Assembly: GCF_040610475.1 (NCBI RefSeq)
Contig: NZ_JBEXMJ010000003.1
Location: 124,001-188,000 of the forward strand
Length of the DNA stretch: 64,000 bases
Direction of reading: 5' to 3'
DNA from: Actinopolymorpha sp. NPDC004070
GTDB lineage: Bacteria > Actinomycetota > Actinomycetes > Propionibacteriales > Actinopolymorphaceae
The position numbers and the translations under genes were made by a program. A model generated the notes under the pieces. It saw only the letters and a program-made list of their open reading frames with translations, was not told where the DNA came from and searched no databases. Shown piece by piece: positions 47,361-56,727 of this stretch (the stretch's first letter is position 1; each line of letters opens with the position of its first letter).

Positions 47361-48263
47361 TCAGGACATGGGCGGGAACACCGGTGCGCTGACCGGGAGC
47401 CGGAACGTCCCGTCCGCCAGCGGCTCCACCAGCCCGTCGGCGACCAGCGTGTCGAGGGCGCGTTCGCGTTGGGGCGCTGCGGCCCAGGCGGCGTCCAGAT
47501 CGGATCGGGAGACCGGCCCGCTGGCCTCGCGGAGCACCCGTAGCAGCCGGCCGCGGCACTGGCGGTCGGTCCCGTCGTAGGACTGGCGGCGGCGAGGTGG
47601 TCCGTCGTACGCCGGGTGGCCGGCGAGCCGCCACACGCAGCGGCGCCGGATCGGGCAGTCCGCGCAGCGCGGCCCGGCGGCGGTGCACACCAGTGCGCCG
47701 AGCTCCATCGTGGCGACCGCCCACCGGGCGGCGGTCGCGGGTTCGTCGGGCAGCAGGGTGAGCGCGGTCCGGCGTTCGGCGGCGGTGGTCGCCGTGGGTG
47801 GGTACTGGACGCCGCCGACCGCCCGGGCGAACACCCTGCGCACGTTGGTGTCCAGGACGACGTGCCTGCGGCCGAACGCGAACGACGCGACCGCGGCGGC
47901 GGTGTAGTCGCCGATGCCGGGCAGGTCGCGAAGCTCGTCGTAGTCGGCGGGTACGTCGCCGCCGTGCCGCCGGCTGATCGTGGTCGCGGCGGCGTGCAGT
48001 CGCAGCGCGCGGCGCGGGTAGCCGAGCCTGCCCCACTGGCGTACGGCCTCTCCGGGTTCGTCGGCGGCCTGTGCGTTGGGCGTGGGCCAGCGAGCGACCC
48101 AGGCGGCGTGCGCGGGCAGCACCCGGCTCACCGGTGTCTGCTGCAGCATGATCTCGCTGACCAGGACCGACCACGGCGAGGCGTCGGGACGGCGCCAGGG
48201 GAGGTCACGAGCGTTGGTGGCGTACCACGCGAGGACGGGTGTGTGCAGCGGTGACTTCGGCAT
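47361..48263 (-). CDS. mutY: A/G-specific adenine glycosylase
   Basis: A 300-residue DNA repair enzyme that removes adenine opposite 8-oxoguanine. The helix-hairpin-helix and catalytic Asp are in LRDLPGIGDYTAAAVASFAFG and VLDTNVRRV. The 4Fe-4S cysteines are in CTAAGPRCADCPIRRRC. The C-terminal NUDT1-like domain of E. coli MutY is absent, as usual in actinobacteria. It lies in the conserved mutY-disA-radA neighbourhood. Confidence 0.93.
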   Translation of the reverse strand: MPKSPLHTPVLAWYATNARDLPWRRPDASPWSVLVSEIMLQQTPVSRVLPAHAAWVARWPTPNAQAADEPGEAVRQWGRLGYPRRALRLHAAATTISRRHGGDVPADYDELRDLPGIGDYTAAAVASFAFGRRHVVLDTNVRRVFARAVGGVQYPPTATTAAERRTALTLLPDEPATAARWAVATMELGALVCTAAGPRCADCPIRRRCVWRLAGHPAYDGPPRRRQSYDGTDRQCRGRLLRVLREASGPVSRSDLDAAWAAAPQRERALDTLVADGLVEPLADGTFRLPVSAPVFPPMS

Positions 48264-48303
48264 GGCGGTTCCGATCCTGCCACGGGCCGGCGGTCCCTCC
48301 CGT

Positions 48304-48385
48304 GGCAGCCGTGCCCGGCAGGGTGTGAGCGGGAGGTGTGTGCCCGGCAGGTGTGCCCGGCAGCCGTACGGGCGGGCAGCCGTAC
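48304..48385 (+). repeat. 13-15-bp degenerate tandem repeat
   Basis: Two exact 13-mers GTGTGCCCGGCAG (48338-48350, 48351-48363) are flanked by diverged copies of GGCAGCCGTRC (around 48304, 48361 and 48375). It fills the gap between divergent mutY and the next gene. Confidence 0.55.
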
Positions 48386-48435
48386 ATGGTCACGTGGGCG
48401 CGGCGTGGGAACCCCGGCACCCGGCGGCGGCCGGT

Positions 48436-48441
48436 TACCCT
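48436..48441 (+). promoter_or_regulatory. -10-like hexamer, possible leaderless promoter
   Basis: TACCCT ends 6 nt before ATG 48448. Confidence 0.45.
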
Positions 48442-48447
48442 CCGCCT

Positions 48448-49200
48448 ATGATCCGCCCGCTGCTGCGCCCCGTCGGGCCGTTGCCTGCTTCGGCGTACTG
48501 GCTCCGGCGAGGCGTCCTGCTGGCCGTGGTCGCCCTGCTGGTGTGGGTGCTGGTGGCGTTGTTCACCCCGGACGGGCCGAGCCGTGGGACCGCGCAAGGC
48601 GCGCCGACGCCCAGTCCCACGCCGTCGCAGGGCCCGACGATCGGACCCACCAAGGACGCGGACGAGGGCGGCGCGGCGGGGCGTTCGCCGGCGTCGACGG
48701 GCCGGCCGTCCGGCACGGCCTCGCCGTCGCCGACCATCTCGGCGTCTCCCAAGCCGTCGAAGACGCCGACCCGCGAGGCGAGCCCGAAGGCCACACCCGG
48801 CAGGTCGGCCAAGCCGGCGACCTGTGAGCCGGGCTGGCTCGGTGTGAAGGCCGAGGTGACCCGGAGCCCGGTCGAGGCCGGCAAGCCGGTGGTGGTCACG
48901 GTGCGGCTGCTCAACAGCGGACCGAACCCGTGCCAGGTGACGATCGACTCCACGACGCTGCGGGTGCTGGTCACCTCCGGCAGCGACCACATCTGGGACA
49001 CCGCCGACTGCCGCGGTCTGCCCGAGGTGCCGGTCGTCCTGAAGGCGAAGGAGCAACGCAACCTCGCCGTGCGCTGGCCCGGAGTACGCTCCCGTGCGGG
49101 CTGCCCGAGCGGGCAACCCGCGGCGAAGCCCGGCTACTACACAGCGGACGTGACCGTCGGCGGCGTGGGCCCGGTCAGCGCGCGTTTCCGGCTCAGCTAG
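48448..49200 (+). CDS. Membrane-anchored protein with Ser/Thr/Pro linker and Ig-like domain
   Basis: A 250-residue protein I cannot name. One membrane helix (about 22-42; GVLLAVVALLVWVLVALF) is followed by an 85-residue low-complexity linker rich in Pro, Thr, Ser and Lys, then a beta-rich C-terminal domain (about 128-250) with four cysteines that could form two disulfides and a pattern (GKPVVVTVRLLNSGPNPC) like extracellular Ig-like or DUF4232-type domains. It probably projects outside the membrane. Related proteins lie beside mutY/disA in other actinobacteria. Confidence 0.75.
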   Translation: MIRPLLRPVGPLPASAYWLRRGVLLAVVALLVWVLVALFTPDGPSRGTAQGAPTPSPTPSQGPTIGPTKDADEGGAAGRSPASTGRPSGTASPSPTISASPKPSKTPTREASPKATPGRSAKPATCEPGWLGVKAEVTRSPVEAGKPVVVTVRLLNSGPNPCQVTIDSTTLRVLVTSGSDHIWDTADCRGLPEVPVVLKAKEQRNLAVRWPGVRSRAGCPSGQPAAKPGYYTADVTVGGVGPVSARFRLS

Positions 49201-49555
49201 AACGTTCGACAGTGGGACGCCTGGCCCGGGTCTGCCCGCATCGCCGATGAGCCGCCTGGTCGCGGTTCGGACTCTGCCGCCCGCTCCACCGCCGATCGGT
49301 CCGTGCTGTCACCTCGTTGCTGTCACCTCGTTGCCGTCCGCTGGTAGCCGTCCGGTCCTTGCCGACCGGTTCCTGAGATCGCCCCGACGCCCTCGTGACA
49401 CTGCGGGCGCGGCGTACTAGCGTGCCATCAGCGCCTGCACAAAATCGACTGTCATTACGCGGTTCCGCACAGCTTTGCGCAACACGCTGAGGTGGTGGTG
49501 AGCCTGACGTGCGAGCGGGCGCATCGGTCGGGGACAACGAACGGAGTGGCACAGC
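49201..49555. other. 355-bp gap before the Gfo/Idh/MocA gene
   Basis: It contains the 14-bp tandem array (49292-49375) and, closer to the gene, an 8-bp palindrome TTGCGCAA (49475-49482) about 75 nt before the start. The latter could be an operator core. No gene is seen. Confidence 0.4.
49292..49375 (+). repeat. 14-bp degenerate tandem repeat, six units
   Basis: Units start at 49292, 49306, 49320, 49334, 49348 and 49362. Units two and three are identical (CTGTCACCTCGTTG); the others follow CCGnCCGGTnCnTG. The last unit, rotated, resembles the 14-bp repeat at 57249-57304. Confidence 0.65.
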
Positions 49556-50716
49556 ATGGCGGACCTTGCGATCGGCGTGATCGGCTACGGGCTGCGGGGC
49601 AGCCTCGCACGGCACGCGCACCGGCCTGGCGAAGGCTCGAAGCTGGTCGCGGTGTACGACCCGGACGTCGCAGCACACCAGCGGTTCCGTGAGGCGTTCG
49701 GCGCGGACCTCGCCGCCACGACCGACCTGGACGAGTTCCTGAAGCTCGACCTCGACGCGGCGTTCGTGCTCAGCCCCGACTTCCTGCACGAGGAGCACGC
49801 CCTCGCACTGCTCGAAGCCGGCATCCCGGTCTACCTCGAGAAGCCGATGGCGATCACCACCGAGGGCTGCGACCGGCTGCTGGAGACCGCGCAGCGCAAG
49901 GGCGGCCGCCTCTACCTCGGGCACAACATGCGGCACATGCCGTTCGTCCGGGAGATGAAGAAGCTGATCGACTCCGGCGCGATCGGCGAGCCGAAGGTCG
50001 CGTGGTGCCGGCACTTCGTCGGCAACGGTGGCGACTTCTACTTCGGTGACTGGCACGCCGAGCGCAAGTACGGCACCAGCCTGCTGCTGCAGAAGGGTGC
50101 GCACGACCTCGACGTCCTGCACTGGCTGTGTGGCTCCTACGCCAGCGAGGTCACCGCGATGGGTGACCGGATGGTCTACAGCCCCGACCAGGGCGGCGAG
50201 GAGGACCCGTGGTGGCAGGGTGAGCGCAACCTCAAGCGCTGGCCGCCGGCGTCCCTCACCGGGCTCAACCCGAAGATGGACGTCGAGGACGTCTCGATGA
50301 TGACGATGCGGCTGCAGAACGGCATCCTCGCGTCGTATGAGCAGTGCCACTTCACGCCCGACTACTGGCGCAACTACACGATCATCGGCACCGAGGGCCG
50401 GATCGAGAACTTCGGTAACGGCGAGCCCGGCACCGTGATCCGGCTGTGGAACCAGCGCCACGACTACGCCGCCCAGGGCGACCACGAGATTCCTCTCGGT
50501 CCGGAGACCGGCGGCCACGGCGGCGCCGACCCGCGGATCGTGGCGGAGTTCCTGCGCTACGTCCGTGAGGGCGGGCAGACCGACACCTCGCCGGTGGCCG
50601 CGCGCTACGCGGTGGCCGCGGGGTGCGCGGGTGCGGAGTCGCTGCGGTCGGGGAGCAAGCCGGTGCGGGTGCCCGAGGCCGCTCCGGAGGTCACGGCGTA
50701 CTTCGACCAGGCCTGA
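49556..50716 (+). CDS. Gfo/Idh/MocA family NAD(P)-dependent oxidoreductase
   Basis: A 386-residue protein. The Rossmann domain begins LAIGVIGYGLRGSLARHA, the EKP motif is in VYLEKPMAIT, and the C-terminal beta-sheet domain follows. The family oxidises or reduces sugars, inositols and related polyols. The candidate catalytic His is in KGAHDLDVLHW. The substrate is not deducible; the nearby PL8 lyase and GH78 rhamnosidase suggest sugar catabolism. ATG 49556 follows CGGAGTGGC. Confidence 0.9.
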   Translation: MADLAIGVIGYGLRGSLARHAHRPGEGSKLVAVYDPDVAAHQRFREAFGADLAATTDLDEFLKLDLDAAFVLSPDFLHEEHALALLEAGIPVYLEKPMAITTEGCDRLLETAQRKGGRLYLGHNMRHMPFVREMKKLIDSGAIGEPKVAWCRHFVGNGGDFYFGDWHAERKYGTSLLLQKGAHDLDVLHWLCGSYASEVTAMGDRMVYSPDQGGEEDPWWQGERNLKRWPPASLTGLNPKMDVEDVSMMTMRLQNGILASYEQCHFTPDYWRNYTIIGTEGRIENFGNGEPGTVIRLWNQRHDYAAQGDHEIPLGPETGGHGGADPRIVAEFLRYVREGGQTDTSPVAARYAVAAGCAGAESLRSGSKPVRVPEAAPEVTAYFDQA

Positions 50717-50758
50717 CATCCGGGCCTGAAGATCGGGCCTGAAGATCCGGGCCTCAGG
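50708..50758 (+). repeat. 13-bp tandem repeat spanning the oxidoreductase stop codon
   Basis: Two identical 13-mers CGGGCCTGAAGAT (50721-50733, 50734-50746) are preceded by a diverged unit (50708-50720) that contains the TGA stop at 50714-50716, and followed by a partial copy from 50748. Confidence 0.65.
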
Positions 50759-50779
50759 TCGGTCCAGATTCCGAGGCAT

Positions 50780-50813
50780 CGCCGGCCGGACAGCGTGAGC
50801 TGTCCGGCCGGCG
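50780..50813. terminator. Bidirectional hairpin terminator
   Basis: Perfect 15-bp arms (50780-50794 and 50799-50813) with a GTGA loop lie between the convergent oxidoreductase and disA genes. Confidence 0.85.
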
Positions 50814-50818
50814 ACGGC

Positions 50819-51904
50819 TCAGACGTAGCGTTCGAGAATGCTCGACTCGGCCAGCCGGGACAGGCCCTCGCGGACCGAACGCGCGCGGTTCTCACCCACG
50901 CCACCGACGGCCTGCAGGTCGTCGATGCTGGCGGCGAGCAGCTTCTGCAGGCTGCCGAAGTGGTCGACCAGCCGGTCGATGACCGTGCCGGGCAGCCGCG
51001 GCACCTTCGCCAGCAGGCGGTAGCCGCGCGGGCTGACCGCGGCGTCGAGGGTGTCGCCGCCGTGGCCGAGCGCCCGGGCCACCGCACCGACGTCGAGCAG
51101 GTCGGAGGCGGACAGGGTGTCGAGGTCCTCCAGCGCCTCCTCGACGCTGCGTGCGCGCTTGCCGGGGATCTGCGGGAGGTAGTCGCGGGCGACGAGGTTG
51201 CGTTCGGGGTCGACCCCGGCGACGAGTTCGTCGAGTTGCAGCGACAGCAGCCGGCCGTCTACGCCCAGCTCGACGACGTAGCCGTGGATCTCGTTGGCGA
51301 TCCGGCGGACCATCTCCAGCCGCTGCGCGACCTGGGCGACGTCGCGGACGGTCACGAGGTCCTCGATCTCCAGCGCGGAGAGCGTGCCGGACACCTCGTC
51401 GAGGCGAAGCTTGTAGCGCTCCAGGGTGGCCAGGGCCTGGTTGGCGCGGGAGAGGATCTGCCCGGTGTCCTCCAGGACGTACCGGATGTCGTCGACGTAC
51501 AGGCCGATGATCCGCATCGACTGCGACACCGACACCACCGGGAAGCCGGTCTGCTTGGCGATGCGCTCGGCGGTGCGGTGGCGGGTGCCGGTCTCGACCG
51601 TGGGGATGGAGGGGTCGGGCATCAGGTGGACGGCGGCCCGGACGATGCGCGTGCACTCCCGGTCGACGACGATCGCACCGTCCATCTTGGCCAGCTCACG
51701 CAGCCCGGTGGCGCTGAACTCCACGTCGAGGGTGAACCCGCCGGTGCACAGGCTTTCCACCGTACGGTCGTATCCGAGGACGATGAGCGCTCCCGTCCGC
51801 CCTCGGAGGACACGCTCGAGACCGTCGCGCAGAGAGGTACCTGGCGCGACCGCGGCGAGCGTGGCCCGGAACTTCGCGTCCGGGCTCTTGTCACTTGCAG
51901 CCAC
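50819..51904 (-). CDS. disA: DNA integrity scanning diadenylate cyclase DisA
   Basis: A 361-residue octameric enzyme that makes c-di-AMP from two ATP and scans DNA for branched structures. The catalytic DGA is at residues 75-77 and RHR at 108-110 (GTRHRTAER), the same numbering as in characterised DisA. A helical spine follows, then C-terminal helix-hairpin-helix motifs ([15 protein letters not shown]). GTG 51904 follows AGGAGAG by 3 nt. A 7-bp hairpin at 51948-51964 lies in its upstream region. radA, its usual neighbour, is separated from it here by a rhamnosidase gene. Confidence 0.96.
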   Translation of the reverse strand: MAASDKSPDAKFRATLAAVAPGTSLRDGLERVLRGRTGALIVLGYDRTVESLCTGGFTLDVEFSATGLRELAKMDGAIVVDRECTRIVRAAVHLMPDPSIPTVETGTRHRTAERIAKQTGFPVVSVSQSMRIIGLYVDDIRYVLEDTGQILSRANQALATLERYKLRLDEVSGTLSALEIEDLVTVRDVAQVAQRLEMVRRIANEIHGYVVELGVDGRLLSLQLDELVAGVDPERNLVARDYLPQIPGKRARSVEEALEDLDTLSASDLLDVGAVARALGHGGDTLDAAVSPRGYRLLAKVPRLPGTVIDRLVDHFGSLQKLLAASIDDLQAVGGVGENRARSVREGLSRLAESSILERYV

Positions 51905-52203
51905 AACTCTCCTGGGATGGTCAGCTTGCTCGGCAGCAAAGTCTACGGTCCCGGAATCCGGGACGCGCCACGCGCCATGCACTGCACCCCGGCGCGGAAT
52001 CGCCCGATTGGACGTCGAAGCCGGCACGGCCAGCCCCCGGGATCGCTGGATGTGACCGCTTGCGGACGGTGTGGCGCCGCCTGGGTATAGGCAGATCGGG
52101 TGTGACACGCAATTGTGGTGCAGTCCGTCCCCGTTGGCGCGGTGTTCCCGGTAATTGGCGGGTTCGCGCCGGCTTCGCCGAACCCTAGTGGAGTACGCCC
52201 CGC
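51905..52203. other. 299-bp region between divergent disA and rhamnosidase genes
   Basis: It holds a 7-bp hairpin GTCCCGG/CCGGGAC (51948-51964) and a short inverted pair GGTTCG/CGAACC (52161-52184) before the rhamnosidase start. A minus-strand TAGACT near 51941 could be a disA -10. No gene is seen. Confidence 0.35.
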
Positions 52204-54930
52204 ATGACTGCTGTCAGTGCCCCCGGTGTCCTGATCCCGCACGCCCTTCGCACGGAGTACGCCGAGAACCCACTCGGTGTGGAGGAACCCCGGCCGCGAC
52301 TGTCCTGGTTGCTCCGCCCGTCCCCGCAGGAGCCGGTCGGAGCTTCGGGTGCGTCCGGCGCTTCCGGCGCTTCCGGCGGTTCTGGTGGCTCCGGTGCCTC
52401 CGGGCCCGGCCTGTCCGGCGCGTACGCGGCGCAGACCGCCTATCAGGTGATCGTGGCCACCGACCTGGCCGACCTGGACGCCGGCCGCGGTCCGGTCTGG
52501 GACTCCGGACGAGTGGAGTCCGGGCGTACCGGCCAGGTGGAGTACGGCGGCGAGGCGCTGGCGGCCGACACCGCACACGTGTGGACGGTCCGGGTCTGGG
52601 ACGGCGCCGGCCAGGTGTCGGACTGGGCCGAGCCGGGCACCTTCGTCACCGCACCGGCCGGGCCGCGGGCCTGGGGAGGTGCGACGTGGATCGGACAGGC
52701 CACCGCTCCGCAGGCCGACGGCCCGCCCCCGGCGCCCCTGCTGCGCAAGGTGTTCCGGCTGCCCACCGGCGACGTCGCGTACGCCCGGCTGCACGTCAGC
52801 GGCCTCGGGTACGGCGAGTTCTTCCTGGACGGCGAGCGCATCGGCCGGTCGGTGCTCGACCCGGCGCCGACCAATTACGACGAGACCGTTCTGTACTCGA
52901 CGTACGACGTGACCGCACAGGTCCGTGCCGGTGCCTCCGACGCAGACCACGTGCTCGCCGCGAGGCTCGGGCGCGGGCGTTACGGCGACCCCACACCGAA
53001 CGTGTGGTACTGGCAGAAGGCGCCCTGGTGGGACCACCCCAAGCTGCTGGCGCATCTGGCGGTGACCTACGCCGACGGCCGGGTCGTCCGGGTGGTCAGC
53101 GACCTGACCTGGCGCGGCGTGGACGGGCCGGTCCGGGCGGACTCGTTGTACGCGGGGGAGCACCACGACGCCCGGCACACCCGCCGCGGCTGGACCACCG
53201 TCGACTTCGACGACAGCGACTGGCCGGCGGTGGTGGCGGCCACCCCGCCACGAGGTCAGCTCCGCTCGCAGCAACTGGAGCCGATCGAGGTGATCGGGGA
53301 GCTGGAGCCGGTCGGCCTGTCCGAACCCCAGCCGGGTGTGTACGTCTACGACCTCGGCCGGCAGCTCACCGGATGGACGCGGCTGCACGTCGCGGGCCCG
53401 GCTGGGACGACCGTACGGGTGCGGCACGGCGAGCGGTTGCTGCCCGACGGCACCGTCGACATCCGTCAAGTTCACATTGACGGCGACATTCAGACCGACT
53501 TCTACACGCTGGCCGGTGAGGGCACGGAGGCGTTCGAACCCTCCTTCTCCTACAAGGGTTTCCAGTACGTCCAGATCGACGGGCACCCCGGCCGGCCCGA
53601 GCTCGGCGACCTGCGCGGGGTCGTCGTGCACACCGCCGTCGCGTCCACCGCGGAACTCGACACCGACCACCCGATCGTGAACAAGCTGCACACCGCGACC
53701 AGGTGGGCAGTGCTGAACAACCTGCACGGCATCCCGACCGACACCCCGGTGTTCGAGAAGAACGGCTGGACCGGGGACGGCCACCTCACCGCGGACGTCG
53801 CCGCCTACAACTTCCACATGCCACGCTTCTACACCAAGTGGCTGCAGGACTGGGTTGACGCGCAACTGCCGAGCGGTGAGTTCCCGCCGATCGTCCCGAC
53901 CGCCGGCTGGGGCTACCACCACGACACCGAGGCCGGCATCGTCGGGCCGATCCCGGCGTGGGACGTCGCGTACGTCGAGATCCCCTGGGTGATGTACCAG
54001 CACTACGGCGACGAACGGATCCTGCGCCGGCACTACGAACCGGCCCGGCGCTACCTCGACTTCCTCGTCGACGGCTACGTGAACGACGACATCGTGCTCG
54101 CCGGCCTGGGCGACTGGCTGCCGCCCGGGTTCAACGGGATGCCGCCGGAGGGTCCGGGCATCTACGAGACCGCCTACACGGTGCGGTTCGTCGACCTGCT
54201 CGACCGGATCGCGCGCGTGGTCGGCCGGGAGGAAGACACCAAGGAGTACGCCGAACTCCGCGCCCGGCTCGCCGCCGGCTTCGACCGCGCGTTCTACGAC
54301 GCGGAGTCCGGGACCTACCACGGCGAACGCCCCACCGGCTACCGGCAGTCGGCCAACGTTGTCGCACTCGCCTTCGACCTGGTCCCGCAGGAGAGGTACC
54401 AGCAGGTTCTGGACCGCCTGGTCGCCGACATCCACGAGCGCGAGGACCACCTGGACACCGGCGTCATCGGCACGAAGTTCCTCCTGCCGCTGCTCAGCCG
54501 CAACGGGCTGGCCGACCTGGCGTTCACCGTGGCCACCCAGCGGACCTACCCCGGCTACGGCTTCTGGATCGAGCAGGGCGCGACGTCGCTGTACGAGCAC
54601 TGGCAGGCCGACTCCAGGTCGCGCAACCACCACTTCTTCGGCCACGTGGACCAGTGGTTCATCGAGGACCTGGCGGGGGTCACCCCGGCCGAGCCGGGGT
54701 TCACCCGGGTGCGGGTGCGGCCACTGCCGCCGGCCGAACTCGGCCGGGCCCGGGTCGGTCTGGACACCGTGCGCGGACCTGTGGCCGCCGGCTGGGAGCG
54801 TCGCGGCGCCGGTTACCGCGTCCGGGTGGACCTGCCGCCGGGGGTGACCGCCGAGGTGCACGTCCCGACCTCCGACGGCGGGCACCTGGTGGAGGAGTGT
54901 GGGCCGGGTCAGCACACGCTGGAGTCCTGA
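52204..54930 (+). CDS. Alpha-L-rhamnosidase, glycoside hydrolase family 78
   Basis: A 908-residue inverting glycosidase releasing terminal L-rhamnose. An N-terminal Ig-like domain ([20 protein letters not shown]) is interrupted at about residues 42-65 by a Gly/Ala/Ser repeat (GAS and GGS units). Carbohydrate-binding and beta domains follow, then the (alpha/alpha)6 barrel with [12 protein letters not shown], where the general acid lies, and IVPTAGWG, then a C-terminal beta domain. There is no signal peptide, so it should act inside the cell on imported oligosaccharides or glycosides. It is inserted between disA and radA. Confidence 0.92.
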   Translation: MTAVSAPGVLIPHALRTEYAENPLGVEEPRPRLSWLLRPSPQEPVGASGASGASGASGGSGGSGASGPGLSGAYAAQTAYQVIVATDLADLDAGRGPVWDSGRVESGRTGQVEYGGEALAADTAHVWTVRVWDGAGQVSDWAEPGTFVTAPAGPRAWGGATWIGQATAPQADGPPPAPLLRKVFRLPTGDVAYARLHVSGLGYGEFFLDGERIGRSVLDPAPTNYDETVLYSTYDVTAQVRAGASDADHVLAARLGRGRYGDPTPNVWYWQKAPWWDHPKLLAHLAVTYADGRVVRVVSDLTWRGVDGPVRADSLYAGEHHDARHTRRGWTTVDFDDSDWPAVVAATPPRGQLRSQQLEPIEVIGELEPVGLSEPQPGVYVYDLGRQLTGWTRLHVAGPAGTTVRVRHGERLLPDGTVDIRQVHIDGDIQTDFYTLAGEGTEAFEPSFSYKGFQYVQIDGHPGRPELGDLRGVVVHTAVASTAELDTDHPIVNKLHTATRWAVLNNLHGIPTDTPVFEKNGWTGDGHLTADVAAYNFHMPRFYTKWLQDWVDAQLPSGEFPPIVPTAGWGYHHDTEAGIVGPIPAWDVAYVEIPWVMYQHYGDERILRRHYEPARRYLDFLVDGYVNDDIVLAGLGDWLPPGFNGMPPEGPGIYETAYTVRFVDLLDRIARVVGREEDTKEYAELRARLAAGFDRAFYDAESGTYHGERPTGYRQSANVVALAFDLVPQERYQQVLDRLVADIHEREDHLDTGVIGTKFLLPLLSRNGLADLAFTVATQRTYPGYGFWIEQGATSLYEHWQADSRSRNHHFFGHVDQWFIEDLAGVTPAEPGFTRVRVRPLPPAELGRARVGLDTVRGPVAAGWERRGAGYRVRVDLPPGVTAEVHVPTSDGGHLVEECGPGQHTLES

Positions 54931-54972
54931 CCCGCGCCGACGGGTGGAGCCGGACCTCGACCGACCTCGGAC

Positions 54973-55016
54973 GTGTGGAGACTTATGGGGGTCATGACCA
55001 CCGTAAGTCTCCACAC
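54973..55016. terminator. 44-bp near-perfect palindrome between convergent genes
   Basis: Outer arms GTGTGGAGACTTA (54973-54985) and TAAGTCTCCACAC (55004-55016) pair perfectly. Inside, one G:U pair and one G-A mismatch lead to the core GGTCATGACC (54990-54999). It lies between the rhamnosidase and radA stops and is probably a bidirectional terminator, though it is longer and less GC-rich than the others. Confidence 0.7.
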
Positions 55017-55036
55017 TTCACGGGACAGGGCGGCGG

Positions 55037-56485
55037 TCACCACTTCTCCCACGGCTCCTGCGGCTCCCACCGCTCCTGTGGCTCGTCCGGCTGCTCGAGA
55101 CGGACCACCTTGACCAGCCGGCTCACCGACTGCAGCGCCTCGCTCACGTTGCCCGCCTCCCAGGCGCGGATGCCCTCGGGTGGGGTGCCGCTGTCGGGCG
55201 GGACGATCGCGTCGGTGAACCCCAGCCGCATCGCCTCCGACAGCCGGCGTTCGACACCGGTGACCCGGCGGATGTCGCCGCCCAGACCGACCTCGCCGAT
55301 CGCGATCATGTACGGCGGCAACGGCTGGTCGATGGTGGCGCTGGCCACCGCGACCGCCACCGCCAGGTCGGACGCCGGCTCGCGCAGCTTCACCCCGCCC
55401 ACGGTGGAGGCGTAGACATCCTGGTTGCCGATGCGCAGGTTGCAGCGGCGTTCGAGCACGGCGAGGATCATCGCCATCCGGCTGGAGTCCAGCCCGGAGG
55501 TGGCCCGCCGGGGCGTGCCCAGCGCGCTGGCCGCCACCAGCGACTGCACCTCGGCCAGCAGGGGCCGCTTGCCCTCCAGGGTCACGGTGACGCAGCTGCC
55601 GGACACCGGGACCGCCCGGCGAGTGAGGAAGAGGCCGCTGGGGTCGGGCAGGCTCTGCAGACCGCCGTCGGCGAAATCGAAGCAGCCCACCTCGTCGGTC
55701 GGGCCGTAGCGGTTCTTCACCGCCCGGACCAGCCGCAGGCGGGAGTGCCGCTCGCCCTCGAAGTGCAGCACCACGTCGACCAGGTGCTCCAGGGCGCGCG
55801 GCCCGGCGATGGAACCGTCCTTGGTCACGTGGCCGACGACGATCGTGGCGATGTTGCGTTCCTTGGCCACCCGGATCAGTGCCCCGGCAACCTCGCGTAC
55901 CTGCGTGACCCCACCCGGCGCGCCGTCGACCTGGGCAGACGCCACCGTCTGGACCGAGTCGAGCACGATCAGGTCGGGACGTACGGCGTCGATCTGGCCG
56001 AGCACCGCGCCGAGGTCGGTCTCGGCGGTCAGGAAGAGCCGCGGCGCGAGCGCGCCGACCCGCTCGGCCCGCAGCCGCACCTGGGCGGCGGACTCCTCAC
56101 CGGACACGTAGAGGCTCCGCCCACCGGCCCGGGCCCGCTCGGCGGCCGTCTCCAGTAGCAGGGTCGACTTGCCGACACCGGGCTCGCCGGCCACCAGGAC
56201 CACCGCGCCGGGGACCAGGCCGCCGCCGAGCACCCGGTCGAGCTCGCCGATCCGGGTGGGTTCGGCACGCGCGGCCTCGACGTCGACCTCGTCGATGGGG
56301 ATCGCCGGCTGGGTGACCGGCTGTGCGCTGGTCACCGTCACCCGGGCCGCGCCGACCCCGGACTCCTCGACCGTGCCCCAGGCCTGGCACTCACCGCACC
56401 GGCCGACCCACTTGGTGGTCTGCCAGCCGCACTCGGCGCAGCGGTAGGAGGGGCGCAGGGCACGAGACGTCGACGTTTTCGCCAT
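55037..56485 (-). CDS. radA: DNA repair protein RadA
   Basis: A 482-residue RecA-like protein that drives branch migration in recombination. The N-terminal zinc finger is in YRCAECGWQTTKWVGRCGEC, Walker A is GEPGVGKSTLL, the RadA-specific KNRYGPTDEVG follows, and a Lon-protease-like domain ends the protein. The last 16 residues contain a small repeat, EPQERWEPQEPWEKW. ATG 56485 has TAGCCT 7 nt upstream. It is divergent from the TrmO-like gene. Confidence 0.96.
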   Translation of the reverse strand: MAKTSTSRALRPSYRCAECGWQTTKWVGRCGECQAWGTVEESGVGAARVTVTSAQPVTQPAIPIDEVDVEAARAEPTRIGELDRVLGGGLVPGAVVLVAGEPGVGKSTLLLETAAERARAGGRSLYVSGEESAAQVRLRAERVGALAPRLFLTAETDLGAVLGQIDAVRPDLIVLDSVQTVASAQVDGAPGGVTQVREVAGALIRVAKERNIATIVVGHVTKDGSIAGPRALEHLVDVVLHFEGERHSRLRLVRAVKNRYGPTDEVGCFDFADGGLQSLPDPSGLFLTRRAVPVSGSCVTVTLEGKRPLLAEVQSLVAASALGTPRRATSGLDSSRMAMILAVLERRCNLRIGNQDVYASTVGGVKLREPASDLAVAVAVASATIDQPLPPYMIAIGEVGLGGDIRRVTGVERRLSEAMRLGFTDAIVPPDSGTPPEGIRAWEAGNVSEALQSVSRLVKVVRLEQPDEPQERWEPQEPWEKW

Positions 56486-56492
56486 GCCCGCG

Positions 56493-56498
56493 AGGCTA
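56493..56498 (-). promoter_or_regulatory. -10-like hexamer, possible leaderless promoter of radA
   Basis: On the minus strand TAGCCT ends 7 nt before ATG 56485. Confidence 0.45.
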
Positions 56499-56713
56499 GA
56501 GGTCACCACCGACAAACCGGCCGACAGCCGTCCGGAGACGGTGAACCCCGACGACCAGCCGCGGCGGGGCAAACCCCGCGCAGGATCGAGTTTCGGTCAC
56601 GCTTTCGTCACGTACGGGTCGCGGTACGGCGAGATCCCGTCGGCCCGGCGGCAGGTTGTGGACAGGCGCGCCGAGCCACCCGCAAATCCCTGGGGGGAGC
56701 GCGCCCCGGGTTC

Positions 56714-56719
56714 TACTCT
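56714..56719 (+). promoter_or_regulatory. -10-like hexamer, possible leaderless promoter
   Basis: TACTCT ends 8 nt before GTG 56728. Confidence 0.4.
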
Positions 56720-56727
56720 CGGTAGAC

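Noticed and set aside
49292..49375. A CRISPR array
   Set aside because: The 14-bp units adjoin directly without spacers, and no cas genes are present.
54973..55016. The end of a transposon or an attachment site
   Set aside because: There is no transposase, no target duplication and no partner repeat nearby. A terminator between convergent genes explains it better.
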